Of a stretch of 64,000 nucleotides of DNA, positions 10,801 through 21,600 are shown one piece after another. Position 1 is the stretch's first letter. Each line of letters starts with the position of its first letter. A program made the position numbers and the translations under genes. The stretch is from Owenia fusiformis (lineage: Eukaryota > Annelida > Polychaeta > Sabellida > Oweniidae): assembly GCA_903813345.2 (NCBI GenBank), contig CAIIXF020000008.1, positions 2,115,341 through 2,179,340 on the forward strand, written 5' to 3'. A model generated the notes under the pieces. That model was not told where the DNA came from, did no database searches, and saw only the letters and a list, made by a program, of their open reading frames with translations.

Positions 10801-13095
10801 CATGTTATTTAGCTGTCTGATATAAGTTATGTTTAAAGGTGTTTGTTTATGATAGTATTTTTCAGGTTTGCCAAATATAATTCTAACATGAAATAAAAGA
10901 AAACATTTGCAAATCAATCAAACAACCCAATTTCTGATTAGCTCAGTATAAGGCTCATAATCCCCCCTCACCCCCTGATTTATAAATAGTTAATATTCTA
11001 GTATTGATCTTATGAGATGCTCCCTATTTAGTACATATCCATATGAGACCAATGATGCAACCAAGTAGTTGATAAATCAAGATTTCCAGAACATATAAGT
11101 TCTCCATGGGCATTCACAAATGGATGGTTTTACAATATGGATGAGTTCATTGGATTCCCTTGGAAAATTTTACATTTCAAAAAATAAGTATTTTTTACAA
11201 TTTGGTCACGGAAATTGAGAGAACATGCATGCATGAAAAAGTGTAAAATAGTGTAATCCATCAAACAATTTGAACCTCAGTTTTTCAAATGAGGAAATAG
11301 ATATTACAATCTGTACTTTTATTTGATCATCATGCAATCATATTATGTTCAGGATCAGATTGTGGTGATGGATAGAGGTCCCAAGAGAGAGTTATGTGAT
11401 ATAATGTAAAATGTGCCATATCTGCACTGGATCTGATAAAAAGTCCCTCTGCCCATGCTTTTTCTTAATTTTCTCAATCATTTTTCAATAAAGTATCTGA
11501 TTTCATTGCAGTTCTATATAATTTACAGTATTTATGTCAGATATGTTTATTCAGAGACTTGGTAAGTACTTTTTATCATTATCAATCTATTTTGCATACT
11601 AATTCAAGACCTGCATGTTATTCTATTCATTGGTATCTATAATGGATCTACTAAAATAAGTGGAGCGAATTGACAATGGGATTTATTTTCTATTTCTATT
11701 CCCATCAACGTAATATTCACCAATTTTTGTTCATTAGTTCAACTGGTCTCTTATATCCAGATTGCATATCAAGGGATTTGATACCTTACCTGATAAAACC
11801 AATTAAAACATTTACAAGTCTCCCAATAGATGTTTTATACATGTAATCTGGGAACCTTAGCAAATTAATATATGACCTTAGGTAGAATTTCACACAGACC
11901 AGGGAATATGGAATAAATCTAATATCATAACTCTCTTGCAAGATAATTCACTTTTGAAAACCTAGTTACCTTAAAGTGCAAGAGAAAATATAATGTCTAA
12001 GTTATCTTCGAGTTCTACCATAAAATGAAAATTGTTGTTAAAGAGAACAAACAAATCAGTCCATATATAAACTCACCATCAAAATATTTCCAAACAAGCA
12101 ATTTATAGAAATAAACATTTACATTTTATCATTCTGTGAAAAACATAAATCCCTTACCTGCTAAACATGATTTGCTTTTATATCCTCATGAAATCATTAA
12201 AGGTACATTTAAAGATCCTCTATATTGTTCTTTTGGATAAATTCAATTCCATATGTATCAGTCCACATTAGAATTTATCTGTTCTGTATGGAACACACTT
12301 GTTATTGAGGAATCCGCAGAAGAATATGGGTTAACTGTAATCCCAAGTGTTTCCAAGTCAAATCTTATCTCCCTAAGTAACTTATCCTTTTCATCATCTC
12401 ATATAAAGATAAGTAACTTTCCTAAATGGTATGTAACTTACTATAAGTTTTCACAAGTCCTTACATAAGTTCCTTACAATCCTAGTGCTGTTGATAAGCT
12501 TCTAACAGGTTGTAGATATGATCACTTATCTGTTCACTTATAGCTTTAGTGTCTTTATGAATCTATCAAGCATTTTCAATAAGATTCTAGACATGTTTCC
12601 TTGACATCATAATAGGCTTCGAGTTGTTCCGTCCCAAGGTTTCATGTTCTCATCAGATTCAATCAAAAGATTCCAAATTGAAGTTGAGCATTTGGTCTCT
12701 GGTCTGATATATCAAATTGATCTTAAATTCCTAAATCTAAAAATCAGAGCATCGTTAACTTAGTCCTTGCAGTTGCACACAGATATAAATAGTTGATGTC
12801 CTGGATAAAAACAGTTGATGTCCTTTATGATCGAGTCCTAAATGGCAATGCAGGCCATGGACCCATATAATATTAACCATTAATTTGAAACAATTTTATT
12901 TGGCTGTTTTAATGCTGGATCATACTAACAATATACTAATAAAAAAGTGAATGGAATATCTTCCCTAGATCTTCCTTATTTTGAAATGACTAGTCCAACC
13001 TTCCAATGGTATGCTGCTTGTTTTCACAGTCCCTCTTATCAAATGCCTCTAAGCTAATCATCTCTTGTATAATCAGTCAATACGCCTGGACTAAG
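7867..13095. other. AT-rich, no gene recognised
   Basis: A long stretch with only short chance frames (all under 75 codons). I see no terminal-repeat element, RNA gene or convincing exon. Confidence 0.45.
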
Positions 13096-13484
13096 AGCAT
13101 GTTTATAGACAAAACAATATCATCAGATGAGATGTCATAGACACCATGGAAGAACCCCCAAGGTACAGACAGCACAGATTATGCACAGCATCAGAAAATG
13201 GCTCAAGTACAGCAAATGGGTAGATGCTCCTTTGATCTATAGGTGGGCAAATTGCAAACTTTGCTATGTTACTTGGAACTGTAAGACAACAAACATGTTT
13301 GTAGACAAGACAATGTCATCAGTGAAGATATTCATACCATGGAAGAACTCTCCAGGTTCAAATATCTTTTCAATAACATTGGCCAATGTTTACTTCGCCA
13401 TACTTTCATGGAACATGTTTGTAGACAAGACAATGTCATCAATGTAGTTACTGATACCAATGAACACCCCAAGGTTCAAATATT
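13096..13484. repeat. Three spaced copies of a 75-bp segment
   Basis: Copies at about 13096-13170, 13291-13365 and 13412-13484 share CATGTTTGTAGACAAGACAA followed by TGTCATCA. On the minus strand all three read in one frame to D-D-I-V-L-S-(T/I)-N-M, and the 13412 copy reads Y-I-D-D-I-V-L-S, resembling a reverse-transcriptase active-site context. Frames are short and interrupted, so this is at most a decayed and locally duplicated fragment. Confidence 0.55.
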
Positions 13485-13519
13485 GAAAGGTTAACTCTTT
13501 CATTAACATTAGCCATATT

Positions 13520-13753
13520 CAGGGGCCGATCTGGGAACCAACAAGGGGTGGTGCCCAAATTTCAGGTCTGAGAAAAAACTTCTGCTTAAAAAATTGTTGG
13601 CCCCTAAAACCAAAATGTGGGCCCAAATTTTGAAATTTTGATGACCATTTTCTTCAAAATTTGGCCTAAAGTTAAAAAAATAAGGCCTTTTTTGGCCCAC
13701 AATTTTGTTCTGGGCCCAATTTTTTTTCTGGGGCCCCCTCAGATCCGCCAGTG
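13520..13753. mobile_element. MITE with CAGATCCGCCAGTG end
   Basis: Begins CAGGGGCCGATCTGGG and ends GGGCCCCCTCAGATCCGCCA plus GTG, partly inverted termini. It is flanked by the 5-bp duplication ATATT (13515-13519 and 13754-13758). Internal runs of GGCCC and AAATTT are partly self-complementary. The same duplication size suggests the same superfamily as the CAGGCCCGTAG MITEs. Confidence 0.7.
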
Positions 13754-13758
13754 ATATT

Positions 13759-14510
13759 TCTTGATACTGTATGTATGCCAGACAGCATGCTTGTTTTGTA
13801 GACCACACCACTGACACTATACAAGGTACAGAACCCCCAAGTTTTACATATTATAGTTTTTTGCACATCCCCATAAATAGCTAAAACTAATCAAATGCTA
13901 CATATTTTTAAATGACCTTATTAACTTATTGGCCAAGACTCCTTGTTGCTATGCTTTGTACTGGTTATGGGATGGTGTTCCTATGGTGACATGACATAAT
14001 ACATTAGCAACCTGTATCCTCTGACCTCATTTCTAAAGTGATGAAAACACTCAAGGAACAGAGGGGGCTTGTTGTGTCCTTATCAAGAACTGGAACTCCC
14101 AAATAGACTTCTAATCAATATAGAGGCTCTAACTACAGCACATACCAAAATCTGCCAACATGATACCAACAAAACGAGAACTTGGTGAAATGAAAATACC
14201 CTTCTGCCCATATGTAGATCTCAGAAGCATTAACAACATTATGTTAAGTGAAAACAAGTATTTTTGTAGAAAATAATGGGTATGCATTGCTGGTTACCTA
14301 AGATTTATTTGTAGGGGGTTCAGGTACTTGAGATGGATCCATGGTTCCTGTCAAACTTGGCTAATCCTCCAGACTTGGATTAGCAGAACAATCTCACATT
14401 GATTGACTCTACCCTGAGAGTCCAGTGAGTATTGTACTAACCTCTAACTACAATGGATCATTTTATCATTTGCCATCCGACCAATCAGATAGCATTACAG
14501 TGTTACACCA
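13759..14510. other. No gene recognised
   Basis: Unique-looking intergenic DNA between two MITEs; nothing supported. Confidence 0.4.
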
Positions 14511-14515
14511 ATATG

Positions 14516-14685
14516 CAGGCCCGTAGTAAGGGGGGGGGAGTTTGGGGAGGTTTGAGCCATTCATTCACCATTCTGAGCATTTTTAAAGAGATTTTGGCCA
14601 TTTTGGGACCAAAGTTGTCAAAAGTTAACCCCACTGGAATTTTTTAAAAAGTGAACCCCCTTCGAGAATCCTGGTTACAGGCCTG
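14516..14685. mobile_element. MITE, CAGGCCCGTAGCC family, copy 2
   Basis: Starts CAGGCCCGTAGTAAGGG and ends GGTTACAGGCCTG, with the 5-bp duplication ATATG on both sides (14511-14515 and 14686-14690). The inside matches copy 1 in order (T-rich ACCATTCTGA, then GTGAACCCCC). Confidence 0.8.
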
Positions 14686-14690
14686 ATATG

Positions 14691-15079
14691 TGTAACACAG
14701 ATGAAGAGCCATCCTTTGAAGGATTGCAGGCTGTAATTGGCTTGTATGCAGATTTATCTTATCCAGAGAGTGACACAAATTCGATACCTCTTATAAAGGG
14801 TAGTTTGCCTCTTGAGCATTATATACATTATAATCAGGATATTATATAGCAAGTTATTATATACATCATTCACTATGTTACGTTTAACTAAGTTATTGCT
14901 TGTTTCCCTAATTTTCCAATTTTTGGCTGACATGTTCCTAAATTACCACAGAGATCTTGATTCATTTTGAATCCAACCCAATTTGTAGACATGCAAACAT
15001 GAAATAACAAGGGAATGGAATCATAGAATGTAAATAGAATTGCATGATGGCCATTTAAAGTAGCATTCCTGTAATAATC
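14691..15079. other. No gene recognised
   Basis: AT-rich intergenic stretch; nothing supported. Confidence 0.4.
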
Positions 15080-15289
15080 ATGTTTTTTGTTTATTCTTAT
15101 ATTTTTTGTTTCAACTGTATGTTTGTTTGATTGTTTTTCTGTTTTTTGTTGTTTGTTTCATCTGAATGTTTTTTTGTTTGTTTCTGTTGTTTGTTTGTTT
15201 CATCTGTACATTTTTATTTATTTGGTTGGTTTTTTGTTGTTCTTTTGTTTCATCTGTCTGTTTTTGCTTGTTTATTTGTTTGTTAGTAT
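15080..15289. repeat. T-rich TTTG/TTTC low-complexity tract
   Basis: Imperfect TTTGTTTG runs alternating with GTTTCATCTG. The tract resumes at 30831-30849 beyond the LTR element, showing that the element inserted into it. Confidence 0.8.
15286..15289. repeat. Target-site duplication GTAT (left)
   Basis: GTAT directly precedes the LTR terminus TGTGGG and is repeated at 30827-30830 right after the terminal CA of the 3' LTR. A fifth base does not match, so the duplication is 4 bp. Confidence 0.85.
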
Positions 15290-15290
15290 T

Positions 15291-15312
15291 GTGGGAAATT
15301 TGAATTTCCCAC
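15291..15312. promoter_or_regulatory. Perfect palindrome at LTR terminus
   Basis: GTGGGAAATT and AATTTCCCAC are exact reverse complements separated by TG, one base inside the LTR edge. The 3' LTR copy is at 27569-27590. Position suggests an integrase or host-factor site, which is inference. Confidence 0.8.
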
Positions 15313-15329
15313 CTTTCAAAATTTAATCT

Positions 15330-15343
15330 ACGCTAGAGGGCGC
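15330..15343 (+). promoter_or_regulatory. CTCF-like motif in LTR
   Basis: ACGCTAGAGGGCGC fits the CTCF core consensus (YAGRKGGCRS matches fully), with two mismatches in the flanking part. The 3' LTR copy lies at 27608-27621. Binding is not shown. Confidence 0.4.
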
Positions 15344-15825
15344 TAGTTCTAAAATTTCAAATACACGAGAATTGTCATTTCAAAATTTAAAAAAAAGGCT
15401 CCTTTCCTGCGATCTCCTGGTAGGTTTCCATTTATTTTTATATTCCCTTCATTCATATAAGTATCAAGAGTAATATTATGTGATAATCTAAGAGAAACTT
15501 GCCTGAATTTAGATGTAATGATCGTGCAGAGTAGAATTTTTTTCGTTCGAGTTGTGTTTACTTTCTTTTTCGAATATCTAGGTCAAATTACTTTGTGGTT
15601 ATAACTTCATGACCCCCCTAGTAGGGTATTTTTCTGATATACATTTATGTTTTATATTATCTGGGAACAATTAGGGATAACGTTCCTTACTTCTGTAATA
15701 GTTTAAATTCATATTTCCGGGGATTGGGTAACTTACTCTTTCTTCTAACAGTGCCATCCTTATTATGCTTACGTGCTATGCCTGGTCTTCGGTAGTTTAA
15801 CCCCAAAAACCTAAACTAATAAAAA

Positions 15826-15930
15826 GAGTAAACTAAGAGTAAGTGCAAATCTCAAAGAGTAACTTAGGAGTAACCATAAACTCAAGGAGTAAGCTGGGAG
15901 TAAGAGTAAGAGTAACCTTACTCTTTGCTT
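15826..15930. repeat. Cluster of (A)GAGTAA motifs
   Basis: About eight close copies of AGAGTAA, GGAGTAA or GGGAGTAAG, ending in an inverted ACTCTTT. This is the motif that dominates the minisatellite 1 kb further in. The 3' LTR copy is at 28104-28208. Confidence 0.75.
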
Positions 15931-16597
15931 GTGCGGGAACCCTTGTCCTAGAATTGGTCAACCCATAGGAGAAATATGCCACATGGTTATGAGTCATCGG
16001 CAATTAAAGGATCTGTGATTGACATTGTCATAGTGATTTCCCACAATGCATCACCAAATGGAGTAAACACACCAGCTTAGTCCAGCTGTAGCCAATCAGA
16101 TAGCTTCCTTATGCATCTCATTAGTGGGTTAAGATAGGAGATAATCTGATCACCTGATGTTAGTCTTGCTTTAAATGTTGAAGTGTGAGGATGTGTAGCA
16201 TCATTTTTAAAGCTAAATCGGGAATATAATGGAAAATTTGATTCTATTATTGGATGTTTATTGTGTTTGTGGATGCTGATAAATCTGAGGAAGTCTGGAG
16301 ATTAACCAAGTGTGGATTAGCGTTAGTTGGAGTATATTTATCGTTTCGTGACGGAAAATACCATGACACGTGGATATAGGACCATTTGGCATGGTGTGAT
16401 GTGGGCGAACAAGGAGAACTGTGAGTGAATTAGCAGTTAGAGACGTCTAAAGAACATGTTCCAGATTTTGTAAGTGCTGATATATTCCTATAATTCCTTT
16501 TTGTGATACAATCAAAAGGTTAATTTGATGCTTTTTTTCGATTTGACATTGAGATTTTGGTGATTGCATCATACACTCCCCACAATCCTTTGCAATT

Positions 16598-16628
16598 CCG
16601 CCATCTTGGATGACTTCCGGTCCACGTG
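16598..16628. promoter_or_regulatory. YY1, ETS and E-box motif cluster in LTR
   Basis: CCGCCATCTTGG (YY1 consensus), ACTTCCGG (ETS) and CACGTG (E-box) lie within 31 bp. Another CACGTG occurs near 16365. YY1 plus ETS sites are typical of TATA-less promoters, so transcription could start near here instead of at the TATA-like box 1.8 kb downstream. The 3' LTR copy is at 28876-28906. Confidence 0.45.
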
Positions 16629-16632
16629 TGGT

Positions 16633-16875
16633 TCAAGTCTAATCTCAGAATTTGATTGACATTCTTGAACTACTCGTTCCTTAAAGCAAGCATTTTCTTA
16701 TTTTTGAGCGGTAGTTTTATCCTCATTGAAGTGTGTGGATCAAATCTAATCTCAGGATTTGATCGACATTCTTGATTCCATCCGGAGCAAGTATTTTGTT
16801 GAGCAGTAGAGTTATTTCCTTTTGGACTGGTAATTGGGGTCTAATCTCATAATTTGATTGATATTCCCGAATTAC
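16633..16875. repeat. Three 37-bp repeats in LTR
   Basis: Copies near 16633, 16741 and 16837 share TCTAATCTCA followed by ATTTGATTGACATTC, spaced about 108 and 96 bp. They sit between the motif cluster and the minisatellite. Confidence 0.75.
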
Positions 16876-16900
16876 TAGTCTTGTTTTGAACAACCGGGCT

Positions 16901-17570
16901 GGAGAAGAGTAACCCTGAGTAGCAGAGCGGCCAAGAGTAAAGAAGAGTAACCCAGGCTGAAGAAGGGTAACCCTGAGTAGAGCAGAGCGGCGAAGAGTAA
17001 AGAAGAGTAACCCAGGCTGAAGAAGAGTAACCCTGAGTAGAGCAGAGCGGCGAAGAGTAAAGAAGAGTAACCCAGGCTGAAGAAGAGTAACCCAGGCTGA
17101 AGAAGAGTAACCCTGAGTAGAGCAGAGCGGCGAAGAGTAAAGACGAGTAACCCAGGCTGAAGAAGAGTAACCCTGAGTAGAGCAGAGCGGCGAAGAGTAA
17201 AGAAGAGTAACCCAGGCTGAAGAAGAGTAACCCTGAGTAGAGCAGAGCGGCGAAGAGTAAAGACGAGTAACCCAGGCTGAAGAAGAGTAACCCTGAGTAG
17301 AGCAGAGCGGCGAAGAGTAAAGAAGAGTAACCCAGGCTGAAGAAGAGTAACCCAGGCTGAAGAAGAGTAACCCTGAGTAGAGCAGAGCAGCGAAGAGTAA
17401 AGACGAGTAACCCAGGCTGAAGAAGAGTAACCCTGAGTAGAGCAGAGCGGCGAAGAGTAAAGAAGAGTAACCCAGGCTGAAGAAGAGTAACCCTGAGTAG
17501 AGCAGAGCAGCGAAGAGTAAAGACGAGTAACCCAGGCTGAAGAAGAGTAACCCTGAGTAAAGCAGAGCAG
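16901..17570. repeat. Higher-order GAGTAA minisatellite, 5' LTR
   Basis: Built from three 20-bp monomers: AGAAGAGTAACCCAGGCTGA, AGAAGAGTAACCCTGAGTAG and AGCAGAGCGGCGAAGAGTAA. They cycle as a 60-bp unit with occasional extra monomers (for example 17061-17100). All contain GAGTAA. Since 60 is a multiple of three and the minus strand is pyrimidine-rich, a spurious 520-codon antisense frame runs through it. Confidence 0.92.
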
Positions 17571-18290
17571 AACAGATTAAAGCAGAACAGAGCGGAATAA
17601 AGAGTAACCAGAGCAGAAAAGAGTAAAGCAGAGTGAATAGCAGAGACGAGGGTAGAGTAAAGAGTAAGCAGAGCAGAAAAGAGTAAAGCAGAGTGAATAG
17701 CAGAGACGAGGGTAGAGTAAAGAGTAAAGCAGAGCAGAACAGGTTAAAGCAGAACAGAGCAGATAGGAGTAGAGAGTAACCAGAGCAGAGAAGATAGGAG
17801 TAAAGAGTAAGCAGAGTAGAATAAAGAGTAAGCAGAGCAGAACAGGGGAAAGAGTAAGCAGAGCAGTGCAGAGTAAAGAGTAAGCAGAACAGAATAAAGA
17901 GTAAGCAGAGCAGTGCAGAGTAAAGAGTAAGCAGAACAGAATAAAGAGTAAGCAGAGCAGAACAGAAAGGAGTAAAGAGTAACCTGAGCAGAACAGAGTA
18001 AATCAGAGCAGAGAGGAGTAAAGAGTAACCAGAACAGAATAGAGAGAAAGCAGAGCAGAGCGGAATAAAGAATAACCAGAGCAGACCAGAGTAAAGTAGA
18101 GCAGAGCGGAATAAAGAGTAACCAGAGCAGAATAGAGTAAAGCAGAGCAGAGCGGAATAAAGAGTAACCAGAGCAGAACAGAGTGGAACTAAAGCAGAGT
18201 AAATGACGTCAGAGAACAGAAGAGTAAAGCAGAGTAACCCCTGAGCAGAGTGAAGAAGAGTAAAAGTAGAGCAGAGTGCAAACAAGAGAA
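17571..18290. repeat. Degenerate AGCAGAGTAA-rich zone, 5' LTR
   Basis: Continuous mixture of AGAGTAA, AGCAGAGCAG, AACAGA and GGAATAAAGAG elements, with a local 64-bp duplication near 17609 and 17673. A perfect CRE palindrome TGACGTCA lies inside it at 18204-18211. Confidence 0.85.
18204..18211. promoter_or_regulatory. CRE-type palindrome in LTR
   Basis: TGACGTCA is the perfect CREB/ATF octamer, about 190 bp upstream of the TATA-like box. Copy in the 3' LTR at 30482-30489. A chance match is possible. Confidence 0.4.
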
Positions 18291-18398
18291 GAGCAACAAG
18301 ACAACTCAGAGATATTTATTACATGGACATTTGTGTTTTATTTGTTTTCAAAATTAAAGTGTTAATAAATTATAAAAAACCTATATATTTGAATTTTG

Positions 18399-18406
18399 TA
18401 TATAAA
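18399..18406 (+). promoter_or_regulatory. TATA-like box
   Basis: TATATAAA about 90 bp before the AATAAA. Together they would place transcription start near 18430 and give a short R and U5, a compact arrangement usual for LTRs. Copy at 30677-30684. Confidence 0.4.
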
Positions 18407-18490
18407 TGTGTAACCACCTCCCCTTTCAGTGAAAGCAGTACCACCAAACCAGGTCTGCGCCCACATAAAACCAGTGAGAATCCCATATTA

Positions 18491-18496
18491 AATAAA
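18491..18496 (+). terminator. Poly(A) signal of 5' LTR
   Basis: AATAAA 52 bp before the LTR end. The copy in the 3' LTR (30769-30774) would be the one used to end the genomic RNA. Confidence 0.6.
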
Positions 18497-18549
18497 TTGT
18501 TCGTGACCCGACCACAACCACACTACCAGATTTTGGCCAGGTCCGACAT

Positions 18550-18568
18550 TGGTGGCAGCGGTGGGATT
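18550..18568 (+). promoter_or_regulatory. Primer-binding site, tRNA-Leu
   Basis: TGGTGGCAGCGGTGGGATT begins two bases after the terminal CA of the 5' LTR. It is the complement of the CCA-tailed 3' end of an animal tRNA-Leu (the UAG-type acceptor sequence as I know it), giving 19 paired bases. Confidence 0.85.
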
Positions 18569-18604
18569 ATTTGCTGACGGGGAACGAAGACTTAAGAGAA
18601 GAAA

Positions 18605-21600
18605 ATGGCTTCTAGACAAGAAGAAGGCCCTGATGGTATAGTCTCCAGGATGGAAGGAGGACAACAGGAAGATGAGTCTGCGGACAACACTGTGTTCTTC
18701 AAGGGGGACTACACCCAAGTGGACATGGAGCTAGATGATACAGTGCCAGGGATGTGTGGAGTAGATTCTACAAGAGAAGTGGAAGAAAATCCTGAAGGAG
18801 CAAGGTCCAAGACGGGTTATATGGTACCAGGAGTAGGGTATGGGATGACGCCATCGAGAGGCTTTCCTTTAACTTCGACTGTGCTGGAGGGAAGATCTCC
18901 TGGAGTCACCATGCCCATGGATCAGGAGTTACAGAGTCAGCAACTCCAGATCTCTGTGTTCAGCAGCCAGATGAAGGCACAAGCGCTGCAGAACAAAACT
19001 ATGTATGAAGACCTGAGAAGAGAAGTGTACTCGGGGCAGGAAGACCTTCGAAGAGAAGTACATTTGAGTAAAGGGGAGATACAGAAACAGATAGAGAAGC
19101 TGAATACAACTCATCAAGAGGCTCAACAAGAATTCAAGGGTTTCCTGTCTGAGATAGTACAGCGCCTCCCTGCTGCTCAAGATGACAGTCGCGTGACTCC
19201 CGAAAACTTGGAGAAGGAGCAAATGATGAGTAGCAGAAATATGGGGACTGCAAACTTGGAGCCAGAGCAAAAGAGTAGAGTCAGTTCACAGGCCTATGGA
19301 GAAGTGTGCTCTGGGATCTATACAAAGAAACCATCACTACAGAGACAAGATGGATACAGTGGGAAAGAGTTAGCATCACATCTTGGACGGGCATGGGCAC
19401 CAGATGCAAAGATGGGGGGTAATAGATGGCCATTATCCGGGAAAGATGGTCAAAGTGCCCCAGAACTACAGGAAAGGCTATTACAGCCTACTCCCCTACT
19501 CCGGGAAGAAAGACACAGGAGTTCAGAACCAACTCCCCAAGGGCAGCTATCCAAGAGTACAGACTTTTATGGAGCAAGCGAGCTTGGCAACAGTAACTTG
19601 CAAAGGAGTAAAGGCCCTTCCCAACCGCACTCTGCAGAGTCCTATCTTGGACGCCTTGATGGAAAGAAAAAAGACGGTCTGACAGGTTATGCACCTGGCC
19701 TTGATGAGGGTGAATCGGAAGGAAGACGACCTACAGGAGTGCAGGAAAATTCCCAGCCAAGTAGGCTTGTACAAGAGGAGTCAAACTCGATGCTCATGGC
19801 CAAGATGGTGGACATGTGTTCAAAATTGATAGAGTCCAACAAGAGTCCTACTACCCGAACAAGAATCAAGCCCACACAGACCTTTGATGGCAGTGTGTCA
19901 TGGGAAGATTACAGGGCCTACTTTGCCACCTGTGTGGAAAACAATGGTTGGACTCAGCAAGAGAAGAGGCAATATTTGGCAACAAACCTCAGAGGAGATG
20001 CACAGCAGTTAGTCCTGGAGCTGGATGAAGGATACTCCTATGAAGATTTACTCCTGGCATTAGAAAAGAGGTTTGGCCCGGGAGGGAAGGCGGATGTCTA
20101 TGAGGCTGAACTGTGCAGTCGCACCCGGAGGCCAAAAGAATCCCTTCAGAGTTTAGGTCAGAGTATCCGACGTTTGACTTCACTGGCTTACCCAGAGATG
20201 AGTAGGAATGCTCAAGACCGGCTGGCCAGAAGAAGTTTCGAACAAGCAATACCAGACGATGACTTAAGACAGGCAATTCATAGGAAAGACCCAGATTCTC
20301 TTGATAAAGCTATCGAAGTAGCTTTAAAAGAGGAAAGTTACCAGGAATCGGAGAGGATACGGAGGGGTCTTAAACCAAAAAGAGATCATAAAGTCCTACA
20401 AGTGGAAGAGGGTAACGATGTCAGCGTTAAACTCCAGCAGATGCAGAAAAAGATGGAAGAAATAAGTAAAAGGGTAGCTGAAATCACAAACAGCGGGTCT
20501 TCATCAAAACGGTTACCCACATGTAAAAAATGTGGAGAGGAGGGACATATAGTGAGGCGGTGTCCCACGTTGACTTGCTACAATTGTAACAAACCAGGTC
20601 ACTTATCATACGACTGTCCATTGCCGGAGAAACCAAGAAGAGAGAAAAACTCACCAAGAACAGACAACACAAATTCAATGAGTCCTGTGAGGTTCATGGC
20701 GGATAGGGACGAGGAGGTGACTGGGGAGAACAGTGAGGAGCTGGTTCGGAAAATTATGGCTGAAGTGTACATCTGTGGAACCAAAATGGAATTCCTTGTC
20801 GACTCAGGAGCTGTGAGCACAATGTTAGGGCGAGATTGCTATAACCGAATCCCAAGGAGACGTCGTCCTTCTCTGAGGCCATCTACTCGACTCTTTACCC
20901 AGGCAGATGGGTCGCATCTAGCTATTTATGGCATGTTAACATGTGACATTGAGTTGGATGGCAAGAATACTCCAATGAACATTGTGGTGGCTGATATTGC
21001 TCAAGATGGGATTCTCGGCTCTGAGTATTTATCTGCCAGTAGAGCAATCATTGACTATGCTGACCTAAAGATGCACTTCCAGAACCCTGAGGAAGACAAC
21101 GAAGTTGGAAAAACAGATGAGGAATCAATACAATGTACTGCTAACTCTACCTCACTTAGACCAACTAGAGAGGAAGTTGGAGAAAAGGGGACCAGGAAGA
21201 CAACATTTGATCGAAATGTGGATGAAGACGACACAGATCCGGGGGAGGAATTTTACAAAGAGTCAGGAATTGAGGAGAGTAGCCAGGAAGATGAGGGGAA
21301 TACTTCAGCGCTAGAGAAGGAGCAAATTGAAGAGGATCAATGTTATGAAAAGCTGACCAATTCCTCCGGGCAAGGAGAAGGCATCCCAGTTGATGAGCTG
21401 TGTTTGAGCAAGAACCAGGCATTTAGCTTCAAAGACAATCACCTAGAGAGTGAACTGAGTAGGAGTAATCAGGATCCAGAGCGGGGAGTAGGAGTTACTC
21501 AGGGAGCTGAGCTTGAGAGTAAAAATACTCTGTACCAAGAGTCAAGAATCTACAAGAGCTCCCAGTCTGAAGAGTATGTGAAGGAGAAGTTTACTCCAGT

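Larger units (their letters stand above)
15290..18548 (+). repeat. 5' LTR
   Basis: Starts TGTGGGAAATTTG and ends GGTCCGACA, 3,259 bp, same length as the 3' LTR at 27568. In order it holds a terminal palindrome, a CTCF-like site, a GAGTAA cluster, three 37-bp repeats, a 20/60-bp minisatellite, a degenerate AGCAGAGTAA zone, a TATA-like box and AATAAA. Confidence 0.97.

Noticed and set aside
16723-18285. 520-codon minus-strand frame through the LTR, repeated at 29001-30563
   Set aside because: The minus strand is pyrimidine-rich and the repeat unit is a multiple of three, so stops are avoided by composition. It is low-complexity Leu/Ser/Tyr/Phe with no domain.
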